The notes under the pieces: generated by a model
The model's database searches: none
What the model was told of the DNA's origin: nothing
The model's input: only the letters and a program-made list of their open reading frames with translations
Made by a program: the position numbers and the translations under genes
Part shown: piece after piece, positions 1 to 19,561 of the stretch
Layout of the letters: each line of letters begins with the position of its first letter
How positions within the stretch are numbered: position 1 is the stretch's first letter
Source of the DNA: Begonia masoniana
Taxonomy: Eukaryota > Streptophyta > Magnoliopsida > Cucurbitales > Begoniaceae
Direction: 5' to 3'
Assembly: GCA_022432975.1 (NCBI GenBank)
Contig: CM039512.1
Location: 6,163,858 to 6,227,857 of the forward strand
Length of the DNA: 64,000 bases

Positions 1-2447
1 TCTTTTATCAAAATTTTAATTTTGTTCTAAAACCATTATTTTCTTAATCTTTGTGCACATATATCGTGTCACTAAGCTAAAACTGGATTGAAAATTTTTA
101 AAACAAAATGAAGTCAGAAGACCAACGATTAATCTGAAACAAATCTATTTCTAATCGGCTTAATTTAATTCAATGAAACAAGAAAAGCGATTGTGAAATG
201 ATATTGAAATTACGAAAACTAATAATCAAATAAGAAACCTCTCTTTTCCATCTCTCCCTCTTTCTTCTGAGATTGCAATAGTAAATAACTATTATAATTT
301 TAATAACTAAATTAAATTTTAATAAAATATACATTATATTGATAAAATTGAAAATATTTATATCTGCTCGACTTATTAAGCTTGTTAAGCCGAATCAACT
401 TGACTCGTTTAACTTGTGACTCGCAGGTCGACTCGAGTTGGAATTTTACATGAATAGTCTCGTTGACCTCGATTCGTTTAACTAGCTAGACTCAGTGAAC
501 TTGACTTTTTCAACTCGTCCATATCATTTTTCACCTCTAAAACAAACCAACTAATAAATGGGAGTGTTCAAGATGACAAAAGAATTACTATTTGGGTGTG
601 GGACTTTTTAGGAGCAGCCATGTTTAATAATTCTCTCCCTTAATGCATGGTTTTTCCGAACCTAGTTGGTTGGGTGTTGTAGGTGAGCATTTAATCTCCA
701 GCTTAATTGTTTGTGTCCCCATATTTTAAAAATAGTTCCTTCTCATTGTTCCTTCACACTTTATTAATAACTAGTCACGTACCCTAGTTTGAAAAGAACA
801 GAGACATTGCACATGCATATTATATTAATACCATTAATGCTACATTTCATGTGTATTGTTACAATGATAACGTTACATGCACACTTTATTTTCATGCGAG
901 GAGGCAATACTTACGTATCACTCGCACGATGAAACTCACTATTGTAGATACCAAATGAATACGTAAAATGTATTTGTGAAATAAAAAAGTCACGGCAAGA
1001 AACAGAGAGGAGCGGTCGATATAAGACTAGGTCATTTAGTATTCACGAGAGGCAGTTTGAGCGCTTTGACGAGCTCCAATTGGTGCTCCGAGAATGACTA
1101 ACAAAATGTCTCCAAGCATAGTGTTGAAAAACCGAACTGAAAACGAAACAGAAAAACGAGAAAACAGTGGACACTAAGATTTACGTGGAAACCCTAGAAG
1201 GGAAAAAACCACGAACAGAGGAGAAATCACTATGTAAAATCAAGGTACAATGAGTTTTGCCGCACAAGTATATATTTATAATCATATTGAGATTCGCAAC
1301 GTGGGCCGAACCGACCTGATCCAGTCAGAAATCGGGTCACACCGAAACTAACACATAGAACATCCATGTACTTGTGTAACAAATACGATAGATGTCGACC
1401 GTTATGATTAGAATATACACGTAACAATGTTCATAAACGATCATTTTCAATAGCAAAATATTTTATCATAGCAAGAATACTTACGTTCGTAACAAAAGAA
1501 ACCATATCATTGTCCTGGTTATTCTTAATGTTAGTAGCCTAATCTTCTATTTCAACAAGTTTAAAAAAAATGTTACCCATAATAATTAGAGAAGGTGTTG
1601 TTGGTGGGAATTCTAGGTTGGAATTAATGGTGTTTGAGAATCAATAAATGGGATTTGTTAAATGTAGACCACCCAACTTCTTTATTGTGTTATATATGAA
1701 ATGCCAGAGGGGAAGCCTCAAATGGAGACTTATTTGCTTGACTCTCTAACTAGTAACTAGTACTGAATACCCACCCACTAGAAAGCAACAATTCCACCCA
1801 ATTTCCACACACCTTTTCATCAATTATGTCATTATTATTATAGCTTAATGTTAAGCTTCCAAGGAAGGCCAATGTAAAAGCTCAATTCTATAATATTTTT
1901 GGACTGCCCAATTGTTTTTGAAATTTCATGCTCTAAAGTTGGCGCGATTCGAGGCCGTGGTTGAGAGCTGGTTTTGAATCTAGAAATAGTCTTTCTTCGC
2001 TCTACCTCGAGAATTCGAAGGTTTTCAATATGTGAACGCGAAAAAATTCGTACTAGCTGTTAATTTTTGCAAAGAGTTGGATGAGAAACTTGTTCATTTA
2101 AAATTCTTTTCAATGCCCGCTAAACACTTCCATAGTTCAAACGTCATGATCGAAAGCATTAAAGTCTTAAGTGTCAATTTTTCATGCATTTAAACTAGGG
2201 TTGGACACTGCCATAGCTTTAGCTTTTGGAACCCGGGTGAGAATTGTTATTGGGCGAGTATAATTTAAAGGGCCGTAAGAAAGAAAAAGAGGGATTATTC
2301 GGGTTTAGCATAAATCAAAAAGCCCATAACCCGATGACCCGTAAAAGACGGAGAATCTAGGTTAGAGAATTAGAACCATCAACCACCTTGGAGAGTCTAA
2401 AAGTTCAGGTACGAGATTCAAATTCAGCGAGCAATCATTCTGGCTTA
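1..2447. other. Intergenic, AT-rich
   Basis: No convincing coding exon on either strand. The stretch holds a solo copia LTR (separate entry). Just upstream of the first gene there are GGGCC- and AGCCCA-type motifs (about 2273-2325) of the kind found in plant housekeeping promoters (site II-like). Positions 370-540 contain short reiterated CTCG/GACTCG text that looks like old repeat debris. Nothing else can be supported. Confidence 0.6.
1122..1353 (-). mobile_element. Solo LTR of a Ty1/copia element
   Basis: Reads TGTTG...CTAACA on the plus strand and is flanked by a perfect 5-bp direct repeat, CATAG, at 1117-1121 and 1354-1358. Read on the minus strand it is a diverged version of the LTRs at 27968-28233 and 31848-32111. 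They share the GTGTGACCC start, the AAAACTCATTGTACC block, the GTGGTTTTTTCCC block and the TTTCTAGGGTTT-like block in the same order. No internal region is attached, so it is a solo LTR left by unequal recombination. Confidence 0.85.
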
Positions 2448-6662
<4,215 letters not shown>

Positions 6663-8213
6663 TTTTCTGTTCAGTTTCTTTCCATACAAGTATTACATTA
6701 TAATGAAGGTTCAACGATGAAGTATATAGTCTGTATTGGTATTTCTGCTGTTGAAATTTTCAAACGAATTACATTTAAAAAAAAAAACATAAAATTAAGA
6801 GAGTTGGTGCCTATCAATTTTTTCTCTTGGTTGTAAATAGACTCCTCGCTATTGCTCTCGTGAAAGGCAACCTCAGTCAGTTAGAAAAAAAAAACGAGTC
6901 ACGAGTTGAGCTAGAAAAAATTTGATTCACCGAGCCTAACGCTCTAATTGAAAAAAAAAAAAAAAAATCAAACTGAGTCGGTTCGCGAAGATATGCGTTA
7001 GAGTTGAGCTTAACTAGCAAAGCCGAGCCAAAAAAGGTGCACAGTATATAAAGTAACTATAGTTGACAACTTGTATCATTTTAATATTATTTTATTTATT
7101 TAATTATAACCAAATTTCTGCTTGCTACAATAATGAGCTTCATGGGCATGTGGCACCATCAAATGTTAGGAAGTTGTTTTGATGGTCGATGTTGATTGTT
7201 GATCTTTATTTGGAAATCTCCATATGCTTTTGTAATGCTGTAGTGGGTTAGATGAATGAATCCAATGTTATTGGGTAGGCTTGCTTGTTTTGCACTAGTT
7301 TCTACCTAATTACTTATGATTAGTTATACATTGAATATGCTTGGAATTTCTCGTATCACCATTTGGAATTTGGATTATTTTTATGAGTAATTAAAATAAG
7401 TGTTAAATATAAATAAAATCTTGAAATTTAGGAGTACGATGAAGATGAATATTTTGCTGAACAAAATGAATCTCGAATTTTGAGATTTACTCAATTTAAA
7501 TTTAAATTTTTTCTAATAAAATGAACATTAATTTTGCACTATGAACAAAATAAACGTTATATTAATTTTTTTTTGGTTTTGTTCTATTTTGGTTTAAGTT
7601 TAGTTTTGCTTTTTGATTTTTTTTTTGTTTTGACTTGGTTTGAATTAGTTTCGACTAAGTTCTGCGTCGGTTTTATCTGTTTAGGCTCAAATTAGTTTCC
7701 TTTTTTTTTGGTAGTTATTAAAATTAAAATTAAAAAATACATAATAACATCAAATTGATTTAATTCCGTTCAAAACAATATTGAGTATGATCCAATTTTA
7801 ATAACATGGTGTAATTTGCTCATGGTGCAAAATTCTAAATTCATTTCGTTAACGAAAAAAAATCAAGAACTAAGTTGAACGAATTTCAAAGTTCAAGATT
7901 TATTTTATTTAAAAAAAAGACCGACTCTCAAAATTCAAAATTTAATTTGTCCTCTTCCTTTAAAATAATAAATAATCTAACTTAGTCAATATATAACATG
8001 TAAATAAAATAGAATATTAATGTATAAATTGTAGAATTAATTTGACTTGAATTATTAATCTAAATTTAATTAAGAAAACAAGAATTGGTCTTCTAGAGTC
8101 GTCACGTGTGTCCCACATGTGGTAATTAATGACGGATCTTTAATATTAAAAATTAGCTTCGCACGACGACGAAGTGCACTTCTGTGGAAATTAAACCATA
8201 AATTAAACCATAA

Positions 8214-8248
<35 letters not shown>

Positions 8249-8328
8249 CCATTTTCTCTCTCGTCTTGCCATTCAACGAGCTCCACAGCGAGGAACTCCG
8301 GTTCTGATACGCCGAGATTCTCTAAAAA
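6663..8328. other. Intergenic, AT-rich
   Basis: 3' flank of the TDRD3-like gene and promoter of the PGR gene. Several A and T homopolymers and low-complexity text at 7440-7960, no coding exon. A CT microsatellite (about 8218-8244) lies in the probable 5' leader of the next gene. Confidence 0.6.
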
Positions 8329-11014
<2,686 letters not shown>

Positions 11015-13084
11015 AATAGATCGAGACCTAAAGCCGAGGTACGACATTCATAAGCTTGTACTTGTATTGTCCAATTGATGTCAAAAATGGTGTATCCTTT
11101 TAACACTCATGAATAAAACCAATAAGAAGATTTGAAAATCGGAAATGGAATTCACATTCATATGCTTAGAAAATGAACACAAAAATGGTGTAATAATACT
11201 TCACAGAATTTAGATGAATATCCAGTCATTTTTTGCCATCTCTGTTTGCTATACAATTTAGATGAAGTTATAGAAAGCTTTTCTCTCTTGGTAGCTTACA
11301 TCTAAAATCAATATAGAGCATGTAGTTGTGATGTCGGCAAGAAAATCATGTTTCCTTTTCTCCTTTTTCATGCATTAGTCAAAACGATGCACTTATGGAA
11401 GAGTGATAACATTATAATGAAACTAAATTAAAGCATGGTCTTAAAAAACTTTTTTCTAATAATGTAAGTATGTCAAAATTTTATTAAAAAACTCTTAAAA
11501 ATATATATATTGAACTTAAAATAACCAAAATATAGATTTGCTTTCTATGATTTAAGTTATCGTTAACTTGGTATTTCTGGGTAGTTCTTGTTCTTCCCAG
11601 AGCTATTAGACAACGAAGGGAACCCATATGTTCTATTTTTTGTTCAGAGGGGGAAAGATAGGTAATGTGTAAAGGGTACAAGAGTAGATTGCTGATTTGA
11701 TAGCTGTTGACCAAATGCAGATAAAGTCGAGAATTTGAATATTCATGACACAGAATCAAACAGACAACCACGTGCGACGTGCTGACTTGTCGTCCACGTT
11801 TCGACTTTTTGACATTTAGAATATATTTAAAGAAATAACTTTTTAAAATAAAAATCATCTCTCAGTATACTATTTGTTTTTTTTCTGCTGGTCATCATAG
11901 AAATAGAGGGAATTTTATAACCCTAATTAATAAAAATACGATCCATCTCAGAACTGATAGACGATAGTGAGGTCGGTAGAATAAATCTAGTATCAGCAGC
12001 TCGATTTCTCTACAAGTTGATTAAACTTGGGGAGGTAAACAGTATTCACATCAGAACACCATTTGAATTTACTTCAAACATTTGCTCTAATTTGAATTTT
12101 AAAAAGGAAAAGCAAATACTAATTTAAACTGCTCTTATTTTATTTTATCATACAACCACCACCTACCATGTTAATATATTGTAAACACACATACTAGGGA
12201 ATATGACAGAACATAAAACTTAGTTTACCTCATTTTGGTTGGTGAGATAATAATAAAGGGAGGAGAATCCTGCCCCAGAATCTGTCCATGCGATTGCATG
12301 TGAGGTTTGGATAAGAGGACGACTTTAGAATCAATGATTTGTCGCAAGGAACACCACCAATATGATTCGATTGTAAACTACAAAATTTAAAGCTCAAGTC
12401 CCACATGTCACAAGCTCTCTGATATTGTAGCCTCCAGTTCATGTGTCCCACTTATTGCAATTTTAGCCACAAAACCTCATCCTTAATAACATACAAGTAT
12501 AATATTGCACTCCAATCATATACTTAATAGTTATACTATGACCTAACGCTTGTCCATCTCTTATTGTTAAATAATATATTAATTAAATAACTCAACGAAT
12601 GGGTAATATATGATTTAGTGCAAAAACTAGACTAGATAAGCAGGGCATTACTCATAAGATAAACCTTATTCCTTCCATAGACTTGTTCTGTTCTGAACAG
12701 TCCACTTACTTCTACATTAAGTTTATTGCCAAATAAATTACGAGAACCAGAAATTAAAAAATTAAAAAATTAAAAAAATAAAAAATTTCCATTTCAGAAC
12801 GACCAAGAAATACAAATGAACATGTCTTGCTCAGTAACATGAAAGGAAATCCATGAGCATAGAGCATGCGTGACTCTTCAAGCGCATAAACCGGACAATA
12901 AACCTAGGCAAGCATAGAATATTATAATTTCATAACTTTCACGTGACAGGAAAAGAACAATATAGAAATAGCTAATTACAGAGAGATTTGAGAGCAGGCA
13001 CATAGGAGCCGGAATATATAAACCTGAAGAAACAGAGGCAGAATTTTACACATAAACCTCCACTCGAGCTAAGGACCTTGTACG
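11015..13084. other. Intergenic between convergent genes
   Basis: Space between the 3' end of PGR (+) and the 3' end of FATB (-). AT-rich, no conserved reading frame or clear element ends seen. It presumably holds both 3' UTRs. Confidence 0.6.
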
Positions 13085-15454
13085 CTATGCGTCTCCCGCC
13101 GGAATCTCACCCGGAATCCCAATGTTGTTGTAATATTTGGGTCTCCACTCCGTTCTTGCTCTAATGATCTCGGCCTTGTTTTCAAGGCGAAGCAAATGTT
13201 GACATTCCACTTTATCAGAATTAACAAAGTTGTTGATTCCATTGCCGGGCACAGCAGTCAGTGAATCAAGGACACTGTCCCTTCCACACTCCCTGCGATA
13301 CTCTAAAGTCATGGCAGAGAGCTCATGACTTTCCAAGATTGGCTGAGGTGCACTCTGCAACACCCAATATTTTTATTCAATCAGAAAAGACTAAAAGAAC
13401 AATGCTACAAAAATCAGAAGGTTAGCAACAAAAGACGTCACTCAAGAACTAATTAAAATTATACTATTTGATAAACTCCATTGAAAAGAAACTCAGAAAC
13501 TCAGATTATTAACGTATTGTTGTATTTGACCAGAGAAGAACAAAACTAATTAATGCTTTACAAATAACATCTACCTCAAGGATCCAACCAATATACTTCA
13601 CATTGTTGACATGCTGATTGACATCTAAATCGCTCCATCTTGGCTGAAATTAAGAAGTTGTGTGATTGACAACAAAAGAACAAAAACAACAATGAAAAGA
13701 AGAATGCAAGACTGAAATAATGTCATATTTGAAAGACAGATCCTTTCTAATTAGGAAAATACCAACTTACAGTTAAACCTGACCGAACATAGTCAGCTGT
13801 ATTGTCATCAAGCTTTGAAAGTTTTCTGCCATCCTCTTCCACAGTAGGAACAGAATTCATAAAATAAGGCTCTATTTCACCTCTCACTTCTTCAGGAATC
13901 TTTGACAGCTTTCTTGTCTCTTTATTCATCATCACCCAGACGCTGCATTTTTTTTTTTTAAAATTAAACAAGAAAATTTAGTCATTAGAGACAATATTGT
14001 ACCCCTATTCTGGAAGGCTTTCACCATATTAAATGCATATGATGAATAAGCCAGTTAAATATCAATACATGATTAAAGATCCTAATTCTTCCAACAGAAT
14101 CCGGTCCCCCGCCCACAGCCATATAGAACCCAAATTAACAAGAAAGATAAAGAACCACCTGGTCGCTCTTGTCAGTATATCACCAGTTTTGCAGTCGTGG
14201 ACAAGCCAATCCCGCCGCATGCCATTTTTCCCAGATCCAGAGACCCAAGTGTCCACTTGAACGACATCACCCCTGAAATATTACAAATCTGGTTCATTGA
14301 TCTAAAAGAACCATCAGATAATGCAATGCCATAAACAAAAAATACCTTAATGGAAAAAAGTTTTATTGGCTTTTTCAGTAGAAGAACAATCATAAAAACT
14401 GCTTTTAACTTTGAAAATTTTCAAATAGGCAACAAATCTCAAAAAATATCTTTGCAGTTGGTAAATGGAGAGGTTAAAGCGAAGCTGAAGCTTTTAAATT
14501 ACAAACAAGTGGCAACAATGACACTAAATTCAGGGATGGATCTTAAAATTTAAAACACAACACAACAAGTCTCCCAAATGATTAATCTAGAAACAATAAC
14601 ACAATTCAAGATATTACACGGGTAAATTAATAACGGTATATCATTTACCAAGTAGGATATCGATCGACCACAACTTGCATTTTAGTAACCACCCATATCA
14701 AGTTCTTTTTGCACATTTCTGGAGTTGCCCCAAAACCATCACCAAGAAGTCCAGCAGTTTTAACATGATTAAGTGCAGTTTCCTGTAATCAAGGACAAAA
14801 GAAATTAACAAATAACATGACGTTTCTGCCTTTTATGGGAAGACCTAATATTTCTCTCTCAAAGAACCCAGCCAGGCCATCTACCCAATATATACACTTG
14901 ATCATGTCAAAACAGATAAATCAATCTTTACAAGAAACAATTAATCATACCTGTAAATGATTCATTAATGTTTCTATAGATGCCGTACGATCAGCTCCAA
15001 TTTCATATGACCTGATGGAAAAATTTTGCCTAAAGATAAGACCATCATGCACAATTCTACCCAACCCAAAAGGATCCATGACTATGTCGGCTCTCCTAGG
15101 CTTCCAATCAAGCGTCATCCACTGCTTCTCAGCGGCCAAAAAGATAGTCGTGATAGCAGCAAGGAGCATGCTCCAATCAGGTAACAGATTAATGAAAGTC
15201 CTCGGCTGAGGAGATTGTAGGTCATCCTCGATTCTGATACCTTCCATGGGTGTTGTAAAACCAACAGAGGTACCATTAACCTTGGAAGGAGCTTGGGCAT
15301 TTGCTCTTACTCGCAAACCACCACCAGCAGCAGATTTTGACTTAATGCTACCAAGACTTGCAGACCCATTTCCACGCTTGTTGGTCTTCGCGCCAGAATC
15401 AGAGGAAGGATAGGCAACAGGAAAAAAAGCGGAGGCAGCAGCAGTAGCAACCAT
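13085..15454 (-). CDS. FATB: FatB palmitoyl-acyl carrier protein thioesterase, plastid
   Basis: Six coding exons (15454-14951, 14782-14649, 14272-14159, 13942-13771, 13643-13575, 13354-13085) give 420 aa with agreeing phases, the normal FatB length. It hydrolyses saturated acyl-ACP, mainly palmitoyl-ACP, in the plastid stroma and so sets the export of saturated fatty acids. Start MVATAAASAFF opens a Ser/Ala-rich transit peptide. The hydrophobic stretch LPDWSMLLAAITTIFLAAEK, the block MDPFGLGRIV and the catalytic DLDVNQHVNNVKYIGW are present. Catalytic Asn is about residue 317, His 319 and Cys 354 (YRRECGRDS), the expected spacing. No defect is visible. Upstream, a CAG acceptor at 15476-15478 and a donor near 16605 suggest a 1.1-kb intron in the 5' UTR. 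Confidence 0.97.
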
Positions 15455-15475
15455 GACGAAACTTATCAAAAGAGT

Positions 15476-16605
15476 CTGGAAAAGTTGGTCAACAACCTGA
15501 TAACTTCTATCTATTTAAATCTTCCCTCCACTACTGAAAATTTACTAGTCACAAGACAGCTTCCTCAAAACGAAAAAGGATCTTCACCAGGCCAACACGC
15601 TACTGCATGATATACAGTGACCGATGAGAATTCATAGTATTGTGAAAGACAAAAGAAAAAGCGATTACGTGACACGTAGATATATTACATTTCATTCCAA
15701 CAAGTCACAGCGAACATACAACAAACCAAATCTTCTAGTTTCTCGAAGGAAATAAATATAAATTTCTTTTTAACCTGGAGAAAATTAAAAAATTATTATT
15801 GAAAACTATAATCGCAAACTAAATCTCTGACTAATCTGTAGAAAAATTCAAATAAGGATGTTCATGATTCAGAAAGATTTCGTGTACGATACAACATAGT
15901 GACTTCGAAGGACCTACTTTTACGCGATGTTCAAAAAATTTGATCAGAAACATAATCAAATTTCGTTCTTCCATAATTTTTTCTTTCAGAAAATAACAAT
16001 GAAGGATAGCCTAACAAATTGTAAATAAGCAGCAAAAATAGAGTAGATCTAGTCTTAAACTAGAACCACGAAAAAAGGAGAGAAAAAAAAAACTCATGAT
16101 AGTGCATCCGCTTGACAGATGACCAAACTTACGCATCAGGCATGCAAATAGCCTAGCTGTGAACATTAAAAACCGGGAGCAATTAATCAAAGCCTCATTA
16201 GAACTTCTACAGTTTTCAGTTTTGATTTCGAGAAAAAAAATAGAAAAACAGAAACAAATTTCAAATTTCTTAACCTAGATCTTCCGTGATCTAAACTTTT
16301 ACCGGAAAAAAAAAAAATCATCCAATTGATTCCAGGCCATCTCACAAATCAGAAGCAAAAGCACAACAATGCTCTCATTTACCTCTCCAAACATCCACCA
16401 CCACCGCAGTAACCAGACAAAATCTCCGGATCAGAGAAAAAAACCGAGCTAATAAACAAAAAGGTCCCCCAGCCGAACACGAACGCGAGATAAAACAAGC
16501 ATTCACAGCTAATTATCAAAAACGCAAACGCAAAAAAAAGTCCCTCTCAATCAGAAAAACACATCAAAAGAGGAATGTCTCCTCCGTCATTCGCGATCCA
16601 CAAAC
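15476..16605 (-). other. Probable intron in the FATB 5' UTR
   Basis: On the minus strand a GAATGAG/GTTTGT donor near 16605 and a TTTTCCAG/ACTC acceptor at about 15476 bracket AT-rich DNA with no coding content. The ATG follows 22 bases after the acceptor. Leader introns are common in plant FATB genes. Inferred from splice motifs only. Confidence 0.6.
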
Positions 16606-16676
16606 CTCATTCCCGTGCTAAGCTTCGAATTCCGCTCCGTCCTTTTTCCTCTTTCCAAAAAACGAAAACGAGAGGG

Positions 16677-16763
16677 AGAGAGAGAGAGAGAGAGAGAGTT
16701 TAGGGCGAGCGGTTGTAAAGTGGTAGGAAAATGGCGTCCAGCGGGCTCTAGTTTATATAATAG
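16677..16763 (-). promoter_or_regulatory. FATB core promoter: TATA box and pyrimidine-rich leader
   Basis: TTATATAA at 16753-16760 is about 30 bp upstream of a likely start near 16725. The following leader contains a CT microsatellite on the minus strand (GA repeat at about 16677-16698 on plus), a common feature of plant core promoters. Confidence 0.5.
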
Positions 16764-16769
16764 TATGCA

Positions 16770-19561
16770 CCCTGACCTGGCCCGTCCCGGCTCCAGTTCA
16801 AAGCTTGCATATACTTCTCTCCTGTTTTACCTTTTTACCCTTATTCTCTCTGGCTCTGTTGCTGCTGCTCCTGCTTACCCCCCTTGCATTAACTGTTTGA
16901 GGTTGACCTTTTTTAATTTATTTATTATTATTATTTTTATTCACTAAATCATAAATAATTAAATAGATAAATAATAATTATTTAGTATTTAAATGTGCGT
17001 GACAAGGTGGTAGCTAGAGCTCATAGCTGGTAAACTAATTTTCTTGTCTTTTTATTAAGATTTAAGATAAGAAAGCTCGTAATGATGGCATTTTGTGTAA
17101 ATATCGGAAGTAGCTGAGACCGGTTGAGTCATTTCACAGCATGGACTGTGCTCACTTTTTTTTTTGGGAAATAAATTCAGAAACGAAATTTAGCTTCTTC
17201 TAGACAAAACTGCCCTTATTCACTGAGAACGACGTCGTTTGTTCGTAGAAAATTGAATCTCGAAATTTCCACTGCCTTGTGGCGTGATGACTTGGCATGG
17301 TAGATTGTTGCCACGTGGCACGACCGAGCTGTTTAAATTAAATAAGTCCAACGGGTGGGCAGCTTTTTCTGCTGCAAATTTAATGCAACAATATCCACGT
17401 GGCACCAGTGTAGAAATAAATAAATAAATAATTTATTTTTAATTAAAAAAAAAAAGAGAGGGTGGAGCATGAAGGGAGATGAGAATGAGAGGGACAGAAA
17501 TCTGTAATTGTTTTGTTGATTGAATTTATTAAAACCCAACCCTTAAAATTTCTTCATCGTCTTCGTCCAACCTCCATTGCTTTGAGAGAGGGGTTCATAG
17601 GTGGGTGTGGTCCATCTATATATACTCTCTCTTCTGCAAATTTAGTTGCCGACCTTCTTCCTTTACGTCTTTTGAGTCTCTTCTACTATTTGAAATCAAC
17701 TGTGATATTGCGGTAATGCAAAAAATTAAGAGAGTTAAGATACACAGATTACTACGTTGAAATGACCATTACGAGTGAAAAACATAAGACATTTGAATAA
17801 TTTTTTCAAGACATAGACCGAATTTCTGGAAGTCTCAAAGAATAATGACAGTGTCATCGTCCATAACTCTCAAGTTCAATGGACAAATTGCAATTTTTTT
17901 GTCTTATTAATTTGCTTCCATACGAATGACTTGTAAAAGTGAAACTTTAAAGTATCTATTTACTGTAACAATGGTAGCGCATAAAATTTAAAAATTAATC
18001 AATAAGTAATTCATTGAAGTAGTAGTTGAAAGACTAAATATAAGGCTATAGACTTTTGAATAATGTCTTAATTATTTCACTACTTAATAATAGACTAGAG
18101 TGCAAGACTCCATTTATAAGAAAATGACCTTGACAGGACAAATTATGATGAGATAATTCTTTATAACTAAGGGGTAATACTTGACATATATAAATAAAAA
18201 GCAAGCATGGGTTATAAATTAAAGGAAATTAATATTTTTTTTTGTAGCCCCATAATTTGTTGGAGTCCTTTGAATATGAGTCTTATCTTTTATGGTAGCT
18301 AGCAATTTTATGGCCATTAAACATGGGATGTCATCAAAGCTTCAACCATTATTATAGGGCTCTAAATGGCTACGAGTGAAAGTTCTTCCATCCTAACCAT
18401 ATTTGATCACTTACTATCCTAACAGATAACACGTTTTGGACTGGTATGAAAAATAATATTAATTCATCAAAATGAAGGAAAATATTGTTTTTAGTAATAA
18501 GAAATGGAAAAATAGAGAATTAAATACTATAATTATAAAGTAAATTAAATAGAATTAAAAAAAAAAAAAAAAAAAAAAACCAATACAAAACCCACAACTT
18601 AGTGTTATGAACAGTGATGGGAAAGAATCGATGGCGAAAGAGACAGGTCTCAGATGAAGTTGGTACTCTTAATAGCAATATCACTAACTACTTTACTATT
18701 TTTTATTATTTTTAAATAACTATAGTTTATATGGAAACTAACATCATCTACGAATTCGGTCATTGATTTCTAGACAAGCTTTTAATTAATAAATCATGGA
18801 TTTCATTTTCATGAACGTGACACGCCAAACAAATTTTCTGGGTGGTGATTTTGTCAAGTTTTATATGTTTTTACAACGTTAGAAGTAATCAAACTCTGGG
18901 ATTTACAATGTTTTATATGTTTTTTCGTTTGAATGTTGAAGATCACGGTGAACTTGGGAGCAGAGATCTTCCCAAAATTAAATCATGTGAAGGGAGAGCG
19001 AATATGGAAGCCATTAATGCCAGTTTCATCCTTAACAAGTTCATGGCTTAAAATATGCCCTGCTGGATTATTTGAATCTGATTTTGAACCAGAAACTGAG
19101 GTAGAAGATGGTAGTAGAACTTGTTGGCTCTAGAGGTAGGCAATTTGGAGGGATTTTTCGGAATATCTGTACAAAAGCTTCACTTAAAAAGCTATTGTTT
19201 ACTGTTTGAATAAAAAAGGATCGTAATTAGAAGTCAGACTTGAAGAACACAAAACACATCAATGATCAAGTAATTGTCATAAGAAGCTAAAACCTAAATA
19301 GGGAAACTCAACTATGCACTCAAACAAAATCACCTCAGACCCGGATCCCACCCACAATTTACAGACACTTCTGTACAAAGAAGGGTAATTCAACTCTTAC
19401 AATAATATGCTTCGAAATGGCTAAAACTATACGTTTTATTTTGATAAGAATGAGAAACGTAAGGTGGGGATGTGGCAAAAAGAGAGTAACAGGACCCAAA
19501 GAACAAAAATGAAAATGAAACTGTACAAGAGCAAATATACAGACGAACTATGTATGTTTTC
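16770..19561. other. Intergenic, AT-rich
   Basis: FATB upstream region and GRV2 3' flank. An open stretch at about 18933-19133 (+) has less biased composition than its surroundings (see findings) but is not recognised. Simple A runs at 17448 and 18557. Nothing else supported. Confidence 0.55.

Noticed and set aside
15015..15300. Open frames on both strands within the first FATB coding exon
   Set aside because: Shadows of the FATB frame.
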